Positions 56,946-64,000 of a DNA stretch of 64,000 bases are shown piece by piece. The notes under the pieces were generated by a model. That model was not told the DNA's origin and searched no databases. It worked only from the letters and a program-made list of their open reading frames with translations. The first letter of the stretch is position 1; every line of letters begins with the position of its first letter. Origin of the DNA: Heterobilharzia americana (taxonomy: Eukaryota > Platyhelminthes > Trematoda > Strigeidida > Schistosomatidae); NCBI GenBank assembly GCA_944470555.2, contig OX104127.1, positions 143,817,787 through 143,881,786 on the forward strand, in the 5' to 3' direction. The position numbers and the translations under genes were made by a program.

Positions 56946-59700
56946 AGAGAGAAGGTGGGTGTTTAATATACTTTCTAAACACCCACAATGTATTCAAGCT
57001 GGAAACTGTGGTGCTAGGTAAAGTTAAAGACTCCCTATAGGTCACAGCGCGCTGCAAAGATGCAACGGTACCGCTTGGTTGCATATACAGAGAGCCTAAG
57101 ATGTCCTCTGAAGACGAGTCCTTACCCAATGGTGCTCTTGAATACGCATCCTCCCTCCAATATGATCACAAGATTGTATGCGGAGGCTTTAATCTACCGG
57201 AAATTAAATGGGACACATATACCTACCTCACTAGATGTGGTACTTTCCTTAGTACGTTGGATATATTCGGATGGAAACATTTTGTCACTGGTCCGACAAG
57301 GGGTGAGAACGTGCTTGATTTAGGTATATGTCAAGATATTCGTCCTCTTTCAACATCTGTTAGTTTCGAGTCCCCAGGAAGCGACCACAAAGTGGCACTG
57401 TGTGCAAGCCACTCCCTTCTTCAACCGGCACTACGCATATTGACTCCAACCTCTCACAGTTCAAGTGCAGAAGTTATGATAAGACAGACTGGAATCTGGC
57501 TAATTCGTTGATTAGAAGTAGCAAATGGAGAGTGTACTTCAACAAGGCTGATCCAGAACTGGCATTAAGTGTACAATATTCTAATTTCTACGCCTGCATT
57601 GATATCATGGCCCTCTGAAAAAGTCAAAAAATTCCGTGTCAAAAAGCCTTTTTATACCTCAAAATGTTCGTCAGAAACTGCGCAAACTTTCTACAACTTA
57701 CTTGGAGTGTCATGACTTTGGAGCGCTTAGATCTCTTCTTAATGTCCTCAGTTCTATTCGTAGTTATCAGGAGACAATAGCAAAAACTGATGAAACCGCT
57801 GCACCGGCCAGCTCTTCCAAAGTACATGCTCTCGTGGAACTTCTAAAGAAGCGATCCAACCGGCCGAAGCATAATATTCTTTTCCTCACTGACGATGGTA
57901 AGGTCTATAATAAGCTTGAAGAAATAAGTGAATCATTCAATAACATGTTCACTGATAGCCACTTACCTTCAGCAATCTCCACTACTAACGTTAAAATTAG
58001 CGACCAATTGTCCCTTCCTACGCTGGAACCTATTGGCACTACTGACTTCACATGTGCTAACATTAACAGAGCCCTAAAACACTTAAGTTCTCTGGCAGCA
58101 CAGATGTTGAAGGGATGGCTTCATACTTCTTTGAAAATGGGGGTCCCGATATTTCGTTATTACTACTTAGACCATACTCCATAACCATGGAGGCTTCTAC
58201 ATACCCCGATTTATGGAAGATGTCCTTCATAATACCCAGACACAAATGTGGTTCAAAAACTGAAGTTAATAACTACAGACCTATAAATATCACGCCAGTT
58301 GTGTCTAGAATTATGAAGGAAGTAGTCAAAGAAGATATTCTTCAGCACGTGCTCAATAATAATGTCGTCACATCTAGCCAGCATGGATTCTTGAAGTCGT
58401 GATCATGTATGACCTGTCACTTCGATTTCTTTAGCTTCCTAACCTCTAGCCGTGATCAACGTTGACCAGTCCTTGTCACTTACTTTCGTGTCTCCAAGGC
58501 ATTCGCCCGCGTGGACCATTCACCACTTATCCATAAGCCGCAGGCCCTAAAACTTGTTAACTCCTTACTAGGCTGGATTAAATCTTTTATTTGTAACCGT
58601 TCACGAGCTGTGAAAATAGAGTCTCAACTTTCTAAACCTAGGCCAATTGCTTCTGGCGCAGTTCAGGGCAGAGTGCTCGGTCCTCCTCCCTTCACTCTTC
58701 ATGTTAGTGACCTTTGCAAGTGCTTTCCGGTTGGTAAGCCGTTTCTATTTGCTGAATATCTAAAGGCTGCGTACATATTGTCATGTGACGACCTGCCCTA
58801 CTTCCAAAGGCTGGTACGGAGCTAATATGACCTAGCAACCACCTGGTCCGCCACAAGGAACCTCAAATTCAACTCAGATAAGTGCAGCTGGATATGCTTC
58901 GGAGCACCGTCCATTCGTCTACAGTTGTCCCTGTAAACTGTGATGCTACCTAGTCTGCATAGTGCCCTTGGCTTAGGGCTCCATCACTTTAATGATCTTA
59001 CATTCTCCGAACATGTTGCGACACAAACCCGTAAGTCCAGAATGCTACCGAGTCGTATTATTCTTAAATTCCATTAACATGAAGCCAAATTGTTGCCATA
59101 CAAAACTTGCGTCCGACCCCTGCTAGAATACTGTTCGTTCATTTTAGGGGGCATCCGTATAGACAACAAACTTAAGGTTGAGAGTGTTCAGAGGTGCTTT
59201 GCATCCGGACCACTTGGTTACGAATGTGGCCAGGATTATGCATTTCGGTGCACATCCCTTCATCTGCAACCACTTCGGATGAGACGTCTTAAGACCAACC
59301 TTATATTTTTCTTCAAGATTTCGCACAAAATATCCTTTACAGCTAGTGAAGAAGTCCGTTTCACGCCGGAAGGTTGCTACAGTCTTCGCAACTAAGACTA
59401 CAGTACTGAAATGAAATCTTTTGGAACATCCCTCCGAGCTAACTTCTTCCCTATTAAATACTCAAAAATATGGAACCATCTTCCTGTTGACATCAGAGTT
59501 TCGAGCTCAACTGTCCAGTTTATTCGTATGTTAGAAAAATTTCTATCCTCCGGCAACCCCCCCCCCCCCAACATACAGAGTAAATCACAACTATGTCTCA
59601 CAACGCTCAGTATAATAGGCCCCTTAAATGTATGAGGTGAAATGACCTGATCGGTAAATCCACACTCTTCCCTATAACCTCCCAGGGACAATAAGGACTA
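56945..59700 (+). mobile_element. CR1-like LINE ORF2: endonuclease and reverse transcriptase, dead
   Basis: Endonuclease: ATVPLGCIYREPKMSSEDES, CGGFNLPEIKWD (catalytic Asp of GDFNLP changed to Gly), GSDHKVALC. Then RT: YPDLWKMSFIIPRHKCGSKT, NNYRPINITPVVSRIMKEVV, SSQHGFLKS, GWIKSFICNRSRAVKI, VQGRVLGPPPFTLHVSDLCK, and LFAEYLKAAYIL where a FADDLK box is expected. C-terminal text YKTCVRPLLEYCS and YSKIWNHLPVDIRVS follows to 59635. The layout is that of CR1-clade elements such as schistosome SR1. Both catalytic sites and the frame are lost. Confidence 0.88.
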
Positions 59701-60505
59701 CTTGGCTACTTGAGTTGTTCATCTGTACCTCCCACTTATTACCACCACTACTGGAGACGTCATCAAATGTAGCCCCTGAGGGATGGCATTTCCAAATTCA
59801 TTGAATGGCATATTTTTATTAAGAATATAAACATGAAACCTAGGACTATACATTTAATAGTAGGCATGACACAATGTACATCAGTTAAAATTTACAGATA
59901 ATTAACTTCCCTGTGACTTGGTACCCCGCTCTTTTTTTCTCTGTTCTTGTTGTAAACAGAATCTTGGAAACCTGCAGTTAGACTGGAATTACGATAATTC
60001 ATCAGTACTTTTCTTAAATATCACTGCATCCGTCTTCAAGCAACTCCTATGCAACCCTGCAACCTGCGATGAACATCCTTATGGCATCACACGAGGATAC
60101 TTACAAGAAGCCTTTTGACACTTATTAATCCAGCGTTTCATTAACTGGCATCGTTTCTTCCATTGCAGCTGTAAGCAGCATACAAAAATGCAGAAAAATA
60201 CCTACAACTTCATCTACAGAAACGGATTCTTCCAGTCGACCACGAAACTCAAGGGAATGTGGCAAATATTCACCGAGCTATCAAACACAAGACAGAGCAA
60301 CATGGCGGCTGCTGTGGACATATGTCCGATTTAGCATGAACAAATAAAGTTCTCTTTTTTCGTCAGACCGGGGATTTCGACAACCTGGGATAAAAACTGA
60401 TATAAAATTTTTTGTAAAAGAAAATATTACCGGAGATCTTCCACCACCAGCTGTTATAACCGTATCTGTAAAAATAATGTGCACCTGTAAATTCAGGAAT
60501 AAGTT
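59701..60505. other. Unassigned flank
   Basis: AT-richer sequence after the LINE. I see no gene; a (TTA)n run is at about 60505-60519. Confidence 0.4.
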
Positions 60506-60519
60506 ATTATTATTATTAT

Positions 60520-60735
60520 AAAAGTTTAGTGATGGCCTTTCGGTAGGTATCTACTGCATTCCACGGAAACCCCCAGGTATCTATGAGTTCCTGGTAGATA
60601 CCGTAGTTGAACTTCAGTCAATGTTTGAAACTGGTCTTCAGATCAGCAACCGTTTAGCTGCGCCAGTAGTACTAAAATCTCTTGTTCTTGATTTCCCATT
60701 TGGGTATTATATCAGGCGGACATCAGGACACGTGG
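60520..60735 (+). pseudogene. Fragment like a transposase-domain protein (DNA transposon)
   Basis: A 71-codon open stretch reads VGIYCIPRKPPGIYEFLVDT, then QSMFETGLQISNRL, LVLDFPFGYYIRRTSGH. The pattern KP...EFL.D.V.E...MFE.GL...N....D.P....I..T.GH resembles the metazoan transposase domain-containing proteins linked to TNP2/CACTA-type elements. It has no start codon and ends at a TGA. This is a resemblance from memory; a host exon is the alternative. Confidence 0.35.
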
Positions 60736-63700
60736 TACCATGAAGACGAATCAAACACGCTGACTGGTTGTAACGGAAATTTGGAATTGTTGCGCGACCT
60801 CCTTGCGACTTATAGTGAGAAATATGGTTGTAAACCATCTAAGCTGAAACACCGCGTATATACTGAAAGGTTTTATTTCCTTGTTTCGTTTCATAACCAG
60901 CAGAATCTTTTGGTGTTACGATGGGGTGTAATTACCTCATTTTCGCACCATTCAGGACAGTTAAACTACTGTACATATTTCAACAAATATCAGTGTGACG
61001 ATACCTGTAGACCGACTTTCTTCATGTTAAATTCATGACGTGAGGATAAAATATTTGTTTATTTTTTTGCATGCCTAAAGACTCTTGTGGTAAGTGCAAA
61101 GCCAAATGTGGGCAGGAACTGAATCGCGTGACTATTGATAACGTCTGTTACTCTTAGAAAGAGACATAGCTCGTGAAGTCAAACGGAGGTAGATAATCAC
61201 ACAGGGATGTCTACCTTGCAGAACTTAAACGCTGATTCAACTTGGGCATTTCCACTGACCCTCAGTAGCTTCTAGTGCTTGTAATTGTTCGGAAAATGTT
61301 TGAATCGTAGGAGCATATGGCTTCATCTTGGGAGGATGAGCAGAACAGTAATTTAATAAGCCAAATAGACGGCCGTATATTACGATCACACGCAGTCACG
61401 CTGACAATTGAATCGAAAGTACCGAAAGCCAGCAGAGATGGATAGATAGAAAGCAACAGAATGTCAGCTCCTCCTTTTGTGTTGAGGTACAGTTTATTTA
61501 CAAAATGTTCCTTCTCATTCCCATGCAGGCTTTATGAACCGCTAGCTAGGGTTAAATACAGTTAACTATTGTGTTCAGTAGAGATGGACTATTTTGGTTC
61601 ACTTCTGATTGTGCATTTTAGGGGCTGGTGAGTAGCTGGAATGAGTCGAATAAACGTTTAAGAGGATGGAAACAGGAGCTGGCGAACAGTAGCCTAATTA
61701 GTCAGGGATTTAACTCTGGTTTCGACTAGTTGGCTGAAATTCACGGTTGTGGAGACATTTGAATTGAGCTACACTTAGGGTGATGGATGAACAGCCGTAA
61801 ATAGCTGGGGGTCGCATAACATTGTTGGTAAAAGCCGGGTGTCAAAACAACAACCATTTCTTGGTTCCATGGACTTCCGATGTTGAGGATCTCACAGCAC
61901 TTACTGCGACAAAGTCTCTGCGGTCAACGATCAACCCATGAAAGTTTGAGGAAACGTAGCACAACGATAGGTTTTTATGGGAAGCGATAACAAGCTAAGT
62001 ATCTTTCGAGAATGGTGGGGAAATTTTGTTTCAGGAAGTATGCTTGCTTGTTAATACGACATAATGGGAAGACAAATTTTGAGACGGACATCACGTTAAG
62101 TCACTTAGTCACGATGGTATCCGACAATGAAAATGGAAACAGCTAGTCTTTGAGAGTAGCAAAGAAGATGGCCTATAGTAAAGAAGGGCTAGTTGGAAGG
62201 ATGAAATTAAAAGCGACGAAAAACCATGGAACAAAGATGTTCACGTGGTGCAATTTCGGGAGTGATGGGAAGAAAGGGACCCATTAGGAGATCCTCACGG
62301 GTGCTGTTTTAAGTCCCGAAAGTTGCTTGGGAAGACCTGTTTGCTTGAGCTCGTCTGTTTAACCTGGTGAATGCTCCAACGTTATGGGATGGCATTGAAT
62401 GTAGAAAGAAACAAGATTTCCTTGGTGCGGAGTGCTGCACGCCTCTCAATCTTATTTTTGTGATGTACTCGAAAAAAGCGACCAGTTGTTTTATCGGAAA
62501 CGGTTCGACATATTTGCATAGCCACAGTGAAGTTCTTGGTGTGAGGCCAAAGGTTATCCCCCAACTTTATCGTTCCTTTTATCGCGTTCCATATGATTAT
62601 GTGCCTTTTATGTGTTCCGAGGTATATTTTGCCTGTTTCCGTGCCTGTCGAAGCAGCTTATTATTTGGCAGTGTTTTACGTGGTTTATTCATGTGTAAAG
62701 CGTTGGATGTGTTTGCTTTCTTTGATGGAAGGCAGGTGGGCCCACTCATCAATAACGGTGCGCGCAAATAACAGCAAAGTAGTTGTGGCTTTCCATTACG
62801 CTAAGGGGGAATTACGGTAGCAGTTTCCGTTTCAAGTGACGTAATTGGCAACAAGTTTAACAGCGAAAAATCAAAGAACAATGGATACATTCTTGTAGCT
62901 GTCTGTGAATCCAGCGTCAAGTGTTCATTTGTAACGCGGTCCGCTGTTTGTAAGTTGGATGGTTATTGCACGACAGGCGAAAGCATTTTCAGTAGGACTG
63001 CGCCGAAAAATCACTAGGGAGTAAGAAACGCCATGTGAATCAAACTGCGAAAGCGTTATGAATTGTAGGAGGCTACGAAAGGAAGACATTAAGGCAGGTC
63101 TGAAATATGCTGCCTTTCATCCTTCTTAAGATTTACATATGAGCTCACATTTTACAAAAAATACTTGTCCAGCTCACTTGAAGCCAATGGAAGTTCGTTT
63201 CTGATATACGTTAAGTGTAGTGCCAGAAGATGAATGAGGTTAGTGGACACTAACATGGAAACGCTTATCGTATGAAAGTCTTAAAGAAACTATATATTTG
63301 ATCCACACATGATAAATATTGTACATGTTTAACAGTCTTTGCCATCGTGCTGTCATGAAATTATGGCGAAAGCGAACGATTGAAAAAGTTTGATGGCGTT
63401 AAGATGCGTGAAAAAAGGCACCTCCCGTTCTTGTTCTTACTAATTAGATGCCAAGGGAATGTTGGCATAGATGAATGCTCACTCGAGGTGAATTTTAATT
63501 ATCGCGTCCACATAAGTGGTGGCTCACCGCATTAATTCAGGTCACAGAATAGCATGGTGTACTTGTTTAGGGTGCCTAACTCTTATCTGCTGAAATATTT
63601 AACTGCAATGAGGCAGAATATACACAATGTTCTAGAATTTAATTTGACCTACTGCTTGGGTCTTTTTCCTATAGATCACTAGGATGGTTTTCGTCCCTAT

Positions 63701-64000
63701 ATGCCACTGATTACATTTAAATCTCTACTTTACGACTAGCTACTTTTCTCGTGCTTCCTCTTCTATTTCCATGCCTCCCCAACATCTACCGCTACTACAT
63801 TCTGTCCACACTGAATTGTGATATGACTTAAGCCCTATTCAGTCGAAGCCACTACTTTAACATGCCAGTGAACGGCCAACTCTACATACCGTCTTGACAT
63901 TCCATACTGACACATTTATGGTAGTAGTGATAATATACTTTGAATAATAAATTACACGAACACGCCGTTTTTACAGGCAATATCTGAATGTTACTGTTGT
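60736..64000. other. Right end, nothing recognised
   Basis: Several short frames exist (for example 118 codons at 60682-61038 and 134 codons at 62367-62771), none with motifs, splice-linked partners or repeat matches that I can see within the window. Confidence 0.4.

Overview
ORGANISM. The window looks like nuclear DNA of a schistosome (genus Schistosoma or a close blood-fluke relative). The evidence is AT-rich sequence, spliced animal genes with both 30-base and multi-kilobase introns, and repeats typical of these worms: tRNA-headed SINEs carrying hammerhead ribozymes (the Sm-alpha type), RTE-like and CR1-like LINEs, and Penelope-like elements with a GIY-YIG domain. I did not fix the species. 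All gene models come from conceptual splicing by eye, with no transcript or alignment data.

GENES. Two host genes can be rebuilt, and they converge. (1) On +, nine exons from 2429 to 41748 encode the last 325 residues of a PH-RhoGAP protein of the ARHGAP9/12/15/27 type. Its 5' end lies before the window. Its introns of 1.2-11.4 kb fill most of the first 41 kb. (2) On -, four exons from 49606 down to 45969 encode a complete 206-residue ubiquitin-conjugating enzyme E2 S (UBE2S), the chain-elongating E2 of the anaphase-promoting complex. Its first two introns are 31 and 30 bases. Its third is 2956 bases, is packed with retroelement debris, and hides the short exon coding the C-terminal Leu-Lys-Arg-Leu tail.

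LAYOUT. 1-2.4 kb: presumed RhoGAP intron with a tRNA-headed SINE holding an intact-looking hammerhead. 2.4-41.7 kb: RhoGAP exons, with introns carrying LINE fragments (5.4-6.9, 12.3-13.7, 29.2-29.6, 32.4-33.6, 34.1-35.6, 39.4-40.2 and 40.4-41.5 kb), Penelope debris (26.8-27.4 kb), foldback repeats (27.9-28.2, 29.0-30.0 and 39.3 kb), four SINE families and microsatellites. 42.1-45.9 kb: the intergenic space between the two 3' ends, with two minus-strand LINE tails and a minus-strand Penelope fragment. 46.0-49.6 kb: UBE2S. 50.5-64 kb: a more GC-balanced retroelement graveyard with two CR1-like 3' ends, a Penelope reverse transcriptase fragment, a CR1-like element with endonuclease and RT (about 55.8-59.7 kb), and a possible DNA-transposon protein fragment at 60.5 kb. 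I recognise nothing in the last 3 kb.

HOW IT FITS TOGETHER. The two host genes have no obvious shared pathway; one switches off Rho GTPases and the other extends Lys11-type ubiquitin chains in mitosis. The repeats are the other story. At least three tRNA-headed SINE types carry a hammerhead core, and one of these (stem II GTGC/GCAC) differs from the classic Sm-alpha ribozyme. Several repeats form long inverted repeats around SINE heads.
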